Shown: piece by piece, positions 33,822 through 41,359 of the stretch
How the letters are laid out: each line of letters begins with the position of its first letter
Position numbering within the stretch: the first letter of the stretch is position 1
Source of the DNA: an uncultured Cellvibrionales bacterium
GTDB taxonomy: Bacteria; Pseudomonadota; Gammaproteobacteria; Pseudomonadales; Dasaniaceae
Assembly (NCBI GenBank): GCA_913019905.1
Contig: CAJVZD010000006.1
Location: 62,001-126,000 of the forward strand
DNA length: 64,000 nucleotides
Direction: 5' to 3'
Position numbers and translations under genes: made by a program
The notes under the pieces: generated by a model
Database searches by the model: none
Told to the model about the DNA's origin: nothing
What the model saw: the letters and a program-made list of their open reading frames with translations, nothing else

Positions 33822-35240
33822 ATGAAGCGTTACGAAGCTCTGGCCGAAAAAATTGAGGAGATGATTCAATCTGGTGTTCTCACCGGTGGCGATAAAGCCC
33901 CTTCCATAAGGCAAGCGAGTGTCCAGCATGGCGTCAGTCCCTCGACGGTATTTCAGGCTTATTATCTGTTAGAAAGTCGGGGTTTGATCCGCGCTCGAGA
34001 ACGGTCGGGTTATTATGTTAACGAAAACATAAAAAACCTTTTACCTGAACCGGGTCCCACTCGGCCTGCGGTGTTATCGACCAATGTTAAGGTCAGTGAT
34101 TTAGTTTTTTCGGTTTTAGAGGCCATGCGAGTCACCGACATTGCACAGCTCGGATCGGCTTTTCCAGCACCTGAGCTGTTCCCTCTGCAAAAGCTCGCCC
34201 AATCCCTTGCTCGCGCGAATCGCTATAGTGACCCCAGTAGCCGGGGTGCAAACCTTACGCCCGGCAATGAAGACTTAAGGCGTGCCATTGCGCTTCGTTA
34301 CATGACCGCTGGAGTGTCGGTGTCAGCGGACGATATTATTATTACCGACGGTGCATTGGAGGGACTTAGTCTGGCGCTACAGGCTATTACGAAACCCGGT
34401 GACGTGATAGCTATCGAGTCCCCGGGGTTTTACGCGGCGCTGCAAATGATAGAGCGCTTGAACCTTAAAGCCATTGAAATTCCAATGGACCCTAACGAGG
34501 GATTAGATCTAAGTGCTCTGGAAGATGCTATAAATAATCACGGTATCCGTGCTTGTTGGTGCATGACCAATTTTCAAAATCCCTTAGGCTCCAGTACGCC
34601 TGAGGAAAAAAAGAAAACGTTGGTCAGTCTATTGGCGAAATATGAGATTCCGTTGATTGAAGACGATGTCTATGGAGAGCTATATTTTGGTAGTAAATAT
34701 CCCCGACCAGCCAAAACCTTTGATACGCAGGGGCTTGTTTTGCACTGTAGTTCCTTTTCGAAATCCCTCGCACCCGGTTATCGGATTGGCTGGATTTTGC
34801 CGGGACGATATTATGAGTCAGTTCGTCGCGCAAAGTTAATGACCACTTTGTCTGCATCTGTGCCTGCGCAGTTAGCACTCGCGGACTACCTGCAGCAGGG
34901 AAGCTACGATCGCCATTTGCGTAAACTTCGGCAAGCTCTTGAAAGTCAGCAGGCCCAAATGGTGAAAGCGATCGGTGCTTACTTTCCCGCCGGATGCAAA
35001 GTGACGAGGCCAAAAGGTGGCTATTTTTTGTGGGTTGAGCTGCCCCTATCCGTCAATTCACTCGAGCTTTATCGACAGTCTTTAGCGCACAGTATCAATC
35101 TTGCGCCGGGACCCATTTTCTCGTCAACCACCAATTACGACCATTGTATTCGGCTAAATTACGGACAAGTATCGGGTGAGATTGAGGAGGCGATCAAAAC
35201 AATCGGTACGCTGGCTCACGAATTGATAGTTGATAAGTAA
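33822..35240 (+). CDS. MocR-type regulator (GntR helix-turn-helix fused to an aminotransferase-like PLP domain)
   Basis: Product of 472 aa. Residues 1-70 are a GntR winged helix (APSIRQASVQHGVSPSTVFQAYYLLESRGLIRARERSGYYV). Residues 100-470 are a fold-type I aminotransferase domain with N253-P, D281/D282-x-Y284 and the PLP lysine K314 in SSFSKSLAPGYRIGW. MocR proteins use PLP or its adducts as effectors. Immediately downstream (106 bases) is ddlA; DdlR, a MocR protein of Brevibacillus, controls a ddl gene, so this regulator probably controls ddlA here. GAGG precedes the ATG. Confidence 0.9.
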   Translation: MKRYEALAEKIEEMIQSGVLTGGDKAPSIRQASVQHGVSPSTVFQAYYLLESRGLIRARERSGYYVNENIKNLLPEPGPTRPAVLSTNVKVSDLVFSVLEAMRVTDIAQLGSAFPAPELFPLQKLAQSLARANRYSDPSSRGANLTPGNEDLRRAIALRYMTAGVSVSADDIIITDGALEGLSLALQAITKPGDVIAIESPGFYAALQMIERLNLKAIEIPMDPNEGLDLSALEDAINNHGIRACWCMTNFQNPLGSSTPEEKKKTLVSLLAKYEIPLIEDDVYGELYFGSKYPRPAKTFDTQGLVLHCSSFSKSLAPGYRIGWILPGRYYESVRRAKLMTTLSASVPAQLALADYLQQGSYDRHLRKLRQALESQQAQMVKAIGAYFPAGCKVTRPKGGYFLWVELPLSVNSLELYRQSLAHSINLAPGPIFSSTTNYDHCIRLNYGQVSGEIEEAIKTIGTLAHELIVDK

Positions 35241-35346
35241 TAGGAAACAGCTCCTGCAATATCGAAAAAGAATAAGTATACTGAGCGCAAACATATGGTA
35301 ATAATGCCCGCCATAATATTTTGAAATTTTAGTAGGAAACGTAGTT

Positions 35347-36441
35347 ATGAAGATTCGTGTCGCAGTCCTTTTTGGAGGACGGTCAGCTGAGCATGAGATC
35401 TCGCTTCAATCAGCCCGCAACATCATTAAGGCTCTGGATAAAGAACGTTATGAGGTCACTTTAATCGCGATAGACCGAGAGGGTGCCTGGTACCTAAATG
35501 AAGAATCGGAACCGCTCCTAAATGCAGAGAACCCTCAGCTCATCGCCCTAAACAAAATTGGCGATCCGGTGTCTCTTATACCAGGCCATCAATCCGGTGT
35601 TTTAATAGCTCAAAATAGTGATCGGTTATTGCCGGCGGTCGATGTCATTTTTCCCGTATTGCACGGGCCCTATGGCGAAGATGGGAGTATTCAAGGACTG
35701 GCAAAACTCGCCAATGTACCCTGCGTGGGCAGTGATGTGTTGGGGTCCGCTATCGGCATGGATAAGGACGTCTCGAAACGATTATTGCGTGATGCGGGTA
35801 TTCCGGTCGCTGGCCATATCGCCCTTCGAAAGAGTGACTTGTCGCAGGATATTCTAAACGAGGTTGAAGAAAAGTTTGGATTTCCCGTGTATGTGAAACC
35901 GGCGAATATGGGGTCTTCCGTTGGCGTAGTGAGAGTTAAGCATAAGCAGGAATTACTCGAGGCGGTTGAGCACGCATTTCAATACGATGCGAAGATTTTA
36001 ATTGAAGAGGAAATTATCGGCCGAGAGCTCGAGTGCTCGGTATTAGGTAATGACGATCCATCGGCGTCAGCGGTGGGTGAAATTATTGGAGAAGAAAGTT
36101 TTTACTCTTATGAGAAAAAATACATCGACGAAGATGGTGTAAAGCTCCAGATTCCAGCTGATCTTGACTCTGCAATTGTGCAGAAAATTCAGGCTATTTC
36201 GATTGCCGCTTTTAAAGCGCTGGAAGTTCGAGGTATGGCGCGGGTGGATATGTTTCTCGACGCCAGGGGCTGTGTTTATGTCAACGAAATCAATACAATT
36301 CCTGGTTTTACTGAAATCAGTATGTACCCTAAATTATGGCAGGCATCAGGTTTATCGGCGGCTGAACTAATTAATCAACTCATCGACTTAGCACTGAGTG
36401 AGCATCAACAACAAAGTTCATTAAAACTGACGGGCCGGTAG
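35347..36441 (+). CDS. ddlA: D-alanine--D-alanine ligase, DdlA type
   Basis: Product of 364 aa, identical in length to E. coli DdlA and similar throughout. Key regions are VLFGGRSAEHEISLQSARN, HGPYGEDGSIQG, YVKPANMGSSVGV, KKYIDEDG and VNEINTIPGFTEISMYPKLW (metal and ATP binding in the ATP-grasp fold). It joins two D-alanines with ATP in the cytoplasm for peptidoglycan precursor synthesis. It lies outside a division/cell-wall cluster, between a MocR regulator and a TauD-like oxygenase, so it may be a second, conditionally used ligase. Confidence 0.93.
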   Translation: MKIRVAVLFGGRSAEHEISLQSARNIIKALDKERYEVTLIAIDREGAWYLNEESEPLLNAENPQLIALNKIGDPVSLIPGHQSGVLIAQNSDRLLPAVDVIFPVLHGPYGEDGSIQGLAKLANVPCVGSDVLGSAIGMDKDVSKRLLRDAGIPVAGHIALRKSDLSQDILNEVEEKFGFPVYVKPANMGSSVGVVRVKHKQELLEAVEHAFQYDAKILIEEEIIGRELECSVLGNDDPSASAVGEIIGEESFYSYEKKYIDEDGVKLQIPADLDSAIVQKIQAISIAAFKALEVRGMARVDMFLDARGCVYVNEINTIPGFTEISMYPKLWQASGLSAAELINQLIDLALSEHQQQSSLKLTGR

Positions 36442-36568
36442 CACCATAAGAAAAACGCAAATTTTTTTGTCGCTTCAAAAAGGTGTTTCGTATGTTGACT
36501 CATCGCAGAATCATATCCGGGTTGTCATATCCCGGGCAGTCGTATCTCGGTATAAAGAGGAGAATGCT

Positions 36569-37618
36569 GTGACTGAAAGCCTTGGGAAATTAGTCCCCAC
36601 AAACCGGGCGTGGAAACGATCCGATCTCGATGTTAATCGTGGCTGGGAAGTGAGTTTTTCTCAATTAGAACTTGCTCAGCTTGAAAAGGCCGCCAAGTCC
36701 TTACCTGCCGATACCAGTCAGTGGACCGATATTGATCGGGAGGGGATTGATGCGCCCGATTTAGATAAAAGAATAGCGCTGATGCGGGCTGAAATAGGGG
36801 ATGGTCTCGGGTTTTCGAAAATTAGCGGGTTTGATAGTTCTCGTTACGATCAAGATATGTTGCACCGTATTTATTGGGTGATTGCAGTCATGCTCGGCAA
36901 TGTCGTTGCCCAGAATGCGAAAGGAGAATTAATCGGTTACGTCGAGGACCTTATTGGCGGACGAGCTCGCGGCAACGATGATCGCGGTTATACCAGTAGC
37001 GACGAACTGCGTTTTCATTGCGATGGAGGTGGTGTATCGGCGCTATTTTGTGTGCGACAAGCGCCTGAAGGCGGTGAAAATGCAATCGTGAGTCTATTTA
37101 GCGTTTACAATGAGTTGCTCAATAATTACCCGGAACATCTGGAGGTATTGCACCGGGGCTTCCCTTTGTATCTGCGTAAAGAATCCGGTGACGGCAAAGA
37201 GAAAGGAGCCGTGACGGACTTTCGTATTCCGACTTTTTCGGAGACTGAAGGCCGTATGACTGCGTGGTTAAATTTGAAACTGGCGGAGCTTGCTAGCGAA
37301 GTAGCCGATAGTGATTACACCGCTAGAGAGTTGGCCGCATTAAAATGTATCGAAGAAATTGCTGAGAGAGATGATATGAAGTTCTCTTTCCGGTTAAATC
37401 CAGGTGAGTTAGTGATTATAAATAACTTTGCCTTGATGCATAAAAGGTCTGCATTTAAGGACAGTGATGATGTGAGTAAGAAAAGGTTGATGATGCGATT
37501 GTGGTTAAACCTTTATGATGCACCACAACCAGTTCGAGCGGTGTCTGCGGTGGGAGTCGGTTTTCCGGGAGTGAAACCCGTTATACGAGCGGTTGCGCAG
37601 ACGACTAGAGATCAGTAG
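36569..37618 (+). CDS. TauD-like Fe(II)/2-oxoglutarate-dependent oxygenase
   Basis: Product of 349 aa from a GTG start. The motif RFHCDGGGVSALFCVRQAPEGGEN supplies the H-x-D pair; the distal histidine is in FALMHKRSAF and the 2-oxoglutarate arginine in RLMMRLWLNL. I chose GTG 36569 because GAGGAG lies about 6 bases upstream; the frame extends back to a TTG at 36467 without a site. Such enzymes hydroxylate amino acids or other acids. It follows ddlA by 127 bases on the same strand, suggesting a shared function, perhaps modification of an amino acid or dipeptide; that is inference. Confidence 0.83.
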   Translation: MTESLGKLVPTNRAWKRSDLDVNRGWEVSFSQLELAQLEKAAKSLPADTSQWTDIDREGIDAPDLDKRIALMRAEIGDGLGFSKISGFDSSRYDQDMLHRIYWVIAVMLGNVVAQNAKGELIGYVEDLIGGRARGNDDRGYTSSDELRFHCDGGGVSALFCVRQAPEGGENAIVSLFSVYNELLNNYPEHLEVLHRGFPLYLRKESGDGKEKGAVTDFRIPTFSETEGRMTAWLNLKLAELASEVADSDYTARELAALKCIEEIAERDDMKFSFRLNPGELVIINNFALMHKRSAFKDSDDVSKKRLMMRLWLNLYDAPQPVRAVSAVGVGFPGVKPVIRAVAQTTRDQ

Positions 37619-37683
37619 TGCGAGAGCGTTGGCAAAGCTGCGGCACTCGATTGAATGCGTGTGATGATGTCTAAAGCGCTTTG

Positions 37684-38004
37684 TTAGATATAATTGTCCT
37701 TCCAGCGAACAAATCCGAGTGTTTCAAGCTGCCGCTCGGAAACCGGTGTGTGAATATCGAATAAGGTGCTGTGTACAACGCTTTTTTTGTTGAGTGGGCG
37801 GCTGAATAACCAGCCCTGGTCGTGGCCAGAATGAATAACGATACGACTATAATCTTCATCTCCTGTTAAATCTGCCCGGTATTCATCAACATAGACCCAG
37901 ATTTTTTGTTGGAAAAAATAGTGCAACCAATCGCTGTCGGCATCCCACAGCTCGTCCACGTAAACAAAGTCTCGCGGCTGTTTTCTTGTGGCCATATAAT
38001 TCAT
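37684..38004 (-). CDS. Hypothetical protein, 106 aa
   Basis: Not recognised. A soluble, aromatic- and acid-rich small protein (YVDELWDADSDWLHYFFQQKIWVYVDEY), with a histidine-containing middle (IVIHSGHDQGWLF). There is no signal peptide or membrane helix. The reading frame has no obvious competing frame and codon use looks like the neighbours. It converges with the oxygenase gene 65 bases away. Two possible starts lie three codons apart (MNYMATRK); neither has a strong ribosome-binding site. Confidence 0.6.
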   Translation of the reverse strand: MNYMATRKQPRDFVYVDELWDADSDWLHYFFQQKIWVYVDEYRADLTGDEDYSRIVIHSGHDQGWLFSRPLNKKSVVHSTLFDIHTPVSERQLETLGFVRWKDNYI

Positions 38005-38277
38005 GGGGTATCACCATTGTTCGTTGCACCTTTGCCTGATACATCGTGAAGCACGGTCTGAAGTAAGGGCTGAAGCGCTGTCTTAAGTGTTCTGTGCGAA
38101 GAGTTTAACCGCGACGAGAAATAATAGTAGGTGCAGAACAAGCTATATTTTACGGTGCAGTTTTTCTAGGCGGTCCGATCAGGCGGTGAAATATTTACGC
38201 CTTTTTCGGATAATGACTATCAATTTTCCAGCATTCGTTTAGCATCTGGTTTAATACTATTTTTCTGGAACAAACCA

Positions 38278-39507
38278 TTGTTTTTGTTTAGATCACGTCA
38301 TCACCTGACTATTTTATTGTTATTTTTTTGTTGCTCTGCACCGGCGATAGAAGCACAGGCGGTCCAAAATCGAGAAATTCCCCCGTTTGGGCAATGTATT
38401 GCGAATCTGCAACGCCAAGCAATCGAAAGTGGTGTGCCCGCGAAGATTGCGACTGAGGTACTGGGTAAAGCCCGTTTCCTCGATAAGATTATTTCCTACG
38501 ACCGCAGTCAGCCTGAGTTTGTACAAACGTTTACCGGTTATTTCAATAAAAGAGTGACCGATTGGCGAGTTGATAAAGGTCGTGAAATGCTGGCAAAGCA
38601 TAATGTTTTTCTCAGCAAATTGACCGCTAAATACGGTGTTCCGGCTCCCTATCTTGTTGCTTTTTGGGGGCTTGAAACTAATTTTGGCACCTATAAAGGT
38701 AAAATGCCGATAATTGACTCATTGGCCACCTTGGCCTGTGATAAGCGGCGTAGGGAATATTTTTCCGGCGAACTGATCCAGGCATTATTGTTGATAGACC
38801 GAGAAAATCTTAACGTTAAGGATATGCTGGGCTCTTGGGCAGGAGCCATGGGGCACACTCAGTTTATGCCTTCTGCTTACATGTTATATGCCAAAGATGG
38901 AGATAAGGACGGTAAAACAGATTTGTGGAATAGCGAGCTTGATGCGCTGGCATCGGCGGCCAATTTTTTAATTCAGCTCGGTTGGAAAACAGGCTTCAAA
39001 TGGGGCCGAGAAGTGCAGCTCCCAGAGTCTTTTGATTTTCAATTGGCGGGTAAAGGCAGTCGTCAATCATTATCATTTTGGGCAAAGAAAGGGGTAACTC
39101 GCGCTAACGGCGATCGTCTAGGTCGCTCAGAATTGCAATCGTCGCTACTCATTCCCGCAGGGCGCAGGGGGCCGTCATTTTTGGTCTATGACAATTTTGA
39201 TATCATTTTACGTTGGAACAATTCTGAATATTATGGTTTCGCGGTTGGGCATTTAGCCGATCGGATTGCGGGTGAAAGGCCTCTTTCAAAACCTCTACCG
39301 AAATTACCCAGTTATTCGCTGTCTGAAATGCAACAGCTGCAAACCACCCTCAATGCATTAGGTTTTGACGTGGGTAAACCCGACGGTATTTTAGGTCCCG
39401 CCACCCGCAAAGGCGTGCGGGGCTTTCAATTAGCGAACGGCTTGGTCGCCGATGGTTATCCCTCCCGAGAGGTCTTTAATTCTGCTGTAGTCGCCGTTCC
39501 TAACTAG
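38278..39507 (+). CDS. Lytic murein transglycosylase, MltB family, with a peptidoglycan-binding domain
   Basis: Product of 409 aa with a signal peptide (about residues 1-26). An MltB-type transglycosylase domain spans about 35-335 with catalytic E133 in AFWGLETNFGTY and the MGHTQFMPSAY segment. A C-terminal PG_binding_1 domain lies at about 350-405 (MQQLQTTLNALGFDVGKPDGILGPATRKGVRGFQ). It cleaves peptidoglycan glycan chains to 1,6-anhydromuropeptides in the periplasm. The start is a TTG after GGAAC; an in-frame upstream ATG (38212) is cut off by a stop. Its last two codons and stop lie inside a repeat-element end. Confidence 0.9.
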   Translation: MFLFRSRHHLTILLLFFCCSAPAIEAQAVQNREIPPFGQCIANLQRQAIESGVPAKIATEVLGKARFLDKIISYDRSQPEFVQTFTGYFNKRVTDWRVDKGREMLAKHNVFLSKLTAKYGVPAPYLVAFWGLETNFGTYKGKMPIIDSLATLACDKRRREYFSGELIQALLLIDRENLNVKDMLGSWAGAMGHTQFMPSAYMLYAKDGDKDGKTDLWNSELDALASAANFLIQLGWKTGFKWGREVQLPESFDFQLAGKGSRQSLSFWAKKGVTRANGDRLGRSELQSSLLIPAGRRGPSFLVYDNFDIILRWNNSEYYGFAVGHLADRIAGERPLSKPLPKLPSYSLSEMQQLQTTLNALGFDVGKPDGILGPATRKGVRGFQLANGLVADGYPSREVFNSAVVAVPN

Positions 39508-39550
39508 TGCCTACCCAATAGGTGTTTTTCAACGATGCCGTCGTGAGCGT
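39500..39550. repeat. Degenerate partial copy of the 41 kb repeat element
   Basis: CTAACTAGTGCCTACCCA (39500-39517) matches, with one mismatch, the reverse complement of the right terminus of the element at 41137-41290. The following TTTTTCAACGATG also occurs in that element. The TAG stop of the transglycosylase gene is supplied by this sequence, so insertion may have trimmed or re-ended that gene. Confidence 0.6.
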
Positions 39551-39601
39551 CATTTGTGTCGCGCACCTCGCAGAAAACTTTGGTCATTTTTAGTTGGGTC
39601 A

Positions 39602-40693
39602 TTAAAACACATAGGAAATAGTCATTGATCCGTACTCGTGTGAGTGCGGCTGTTTGTGAAATTCTTTGCTGCGATAGACTTGTGCATAGGAAAATTTCCA
39701 TCGACCGCTAATAAAATTCATGCCGATTGAAATGTCACCAACCAGCCGTTTTTTACTAATGCTATGGCTGTCCTCAAAAGTATTACCGTCCAGAAAAATA
39801 TCTCGAGCGACCCAGCGCGCGTCGGCGGCAATAAAAAAATGGACTCCGCTTAAAAAATTGCGCCGAAGCCTTGGGTCCTGCCGACCTGGAGATGCGCTGT
39901 CACCTCCCGGTCGAACTGATGCTGTTCCGAAGTCATCGGGAAGATAGCGGCCTATTCGGTATTCGAATCCGGTATTTATGTAGGTAGAGACCGTGCCGAG
40001 GTTTAAACCGGCGTGGCTGATGAGATCGTGCTGCAGTCTATTTTGCGAAAGGGGCTGACTAAAGACGCGCTGTTTGAGCTCATACAACATACCAAGACCC
40101 AGTTCATTGTCTAGTTGGTTATCCCAGCCCTGAAACTTGTCGAAGTCGCGCAAGTCGTGAATAAAGTCTTGGGACGCCTGCGCTAAAGAGGCTGGGCCAA
40201 TCAAACCAATACTGAATTCTATGCTGTCCAGCCTGTTATCGCTACGAGTGTGGTATGCAAACTGTGAGTATAGATACCCGGCATAGGGACGATCAGTTTT
40301 AATCAGTGATTTTGATTGAACATCTTCTGGCGTATAGATTAACTGTCCCAGGCTAACAACCAGATTTCGACTGAGACAATTGCCTTCATATCTTTCTGTT
40401 CGGGCTTTAGAGCAGCGTTTTAATTGACTGCGATCGTGAAAAAAATGCAGGAAATCATTAGTGTCTCGAAGCCACTTAGGTAATGCTTCGTCATTTTCAT
40501 AAGAGCTTATGTCCGGAGAAATCCAGGAGAAACGAATACCATTAGTATAGTTTCTATCAGATTGACCGAAGAGATCGTTTTCAAAGTAAATATTTAATGC
40601 CCATGGCAAGGGGGTATCCTCAGCGTTGGCCGTATGACAAAAGTAAAGAATGCTGAAAGAAAGGCTTATTAGTCGACCTGCGGTAGAAAGCAT
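39602..40693 (-). CDS. lpxR: Lipid A deacylase LpxR family outer-membrane protein
   Basis: Product of 363 aa with a signal peptide cleaved after TANA (residue 24). The mature N-terminus shows NIYFENDLF with N39-D40 (the LpxR catalytic Asn-Asp pair), RNYTNGIRFSW, the RPYAGYLY segment and a C-terminal terminal phenylalanine in SMTISYVF, as expected for an outer-membrane barrel. LpxR removes the 3'-acyloxyacyl group of lipid A. The family was formerly DUF2219. Specific activity is inferred from the motif. Confidence 0.85.
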   Translation of the reverse strand: MLSTAGRLISLSFSILYFCHTANAEDTPLPWALNIYFENDLFGQSDRNYTNGIRFSWISPDISSYENDEALPKWLRDTNDFLHFFHDRSQLKRCSKARTERYEGNCLSRNLVVSLGQLIYTPEDVQSKSLIKTDRPYAGYLYSQFAYHTRSDNRLDSIEFSIGLIGPASLAQASQDFIHDLRDFDKFQGWDNQLDNELGLGMLYELKQRVFSQPLSQNRLQHDLISHAGLNLGTVSTYINTGFEYRIGRYLPDDFGTASVRPGGDSASPGRQDPRLRRNFLSGVHFFIAADARWVARDIFLDGNTFEDSHSISKKRLVGDISIGMNFISGRWKFSYAQVYRSKEFHKQPHSHEYGSMTISYVF

Positions 40694-41034
40694 AGTATTT
40701 GGGTCTGAATTGACGGAGGACTGTTTAGGAAAGGGTTAGTTGTTGCGTCGGAGAGCATAGCGATTTCGGTTCTGAATATCTAGATTTTTGACTCACTAGG
40801 TCGCAGCAGCTGAGTGCTGCTCAAGATTACTGCTGCTTTGAGTGATCAATAGAAAGAGGATGAAACCGGACAGAAATGACGGGCGATCGCCTTTCATTTT
40901 GTAGTTTTTATTCCTGTTTTAGACGCACTATTACTATTGGATAGAAACGCCAACTAGTTCAATGCTTGCAATTTAATGACCAGAGACTAAAGCCGGGCTC
41001 TGTTTTTGGATTCCGGCATGGCACCTTCGTTATT

Positions 41035-41144
41035 TAGTTAGGGCGCTTGCTTGCTGCCCGTCCGGAAAAAATTATCTTTCAGGGATGTCTTTGCAAACAA
41101 ACGGCTCGTTCGCTAAGGCGAGTTTCTGGATAGGCTCTAGTTAG
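41035..41144. repeat. Repeat unit 1, degenerate relative of the adjacent element
   Basis: It begins TAGTTAG and contains TGCCCGTCCGGAAA, and ends TTCTGGATAGGCTCTAGTTAG. These correspond to the left and right termini of unit 2 with several changes and an extra stretch. It shares the TAGTTAG junction with unit 2, so the two lie head to tail. Confidence 0.5.
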
Positions 41145-41290
41145 TGCCCATCCAGAAATGGGTGTTTTCAACGATGTCATTGCGAGCGAAGCGCGGCAAT
41201 CTCCCGCAGCCCGCGCCAATGCTGGATGAGATTGCCGCGCTAACGCTCGCAATGACTGAGCTTGTTAGTTTATGGATAGGCACTAGTTAG
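41137..41290. mobile_element. Miniature inverted-repeat (MITE/REP-like) element
   Basis: A 150-base imperfect palindrome without coding capacity. Outer ends TTAGTGCCCATCCA (41141-41154) and TGGATAGGCACTAG (41273-41286) pair with two mismatches. Inner arms, GTCATTGCGAGCGAAG onward (41176-41203) and its partner ending GCTCGCAATGAC (41228-41256), pair with few mismatches. The CATTGCGAGCGAAG...GGCAATCTC core resembles a hairpin repeat I know from many bacterial chromosomes. A direct TAGTTAG flanks the outer ends and may be a duplicated target. Confidence 0.7.
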
Positions 41291-41359
41291 CCTGAGTATC
41301 AATTCAGATGCAGATATAATAGGTTTCGTTACGTACGCTATAAAGCGACTTGTAGCATT

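Larger units (their letters stand above)
40694..41359. other. Intergenic region with repeat elements, no gene
   Basis: About 670 bases between lpxR and topB. The right half is filled by two related repeat units (41035-41144 and 41137-41290). The left half contains an imperfect GCAGCAG/CTGCTGC hairpin near 40805-40840. No coding frame was recognised. Confidence 0.6.
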
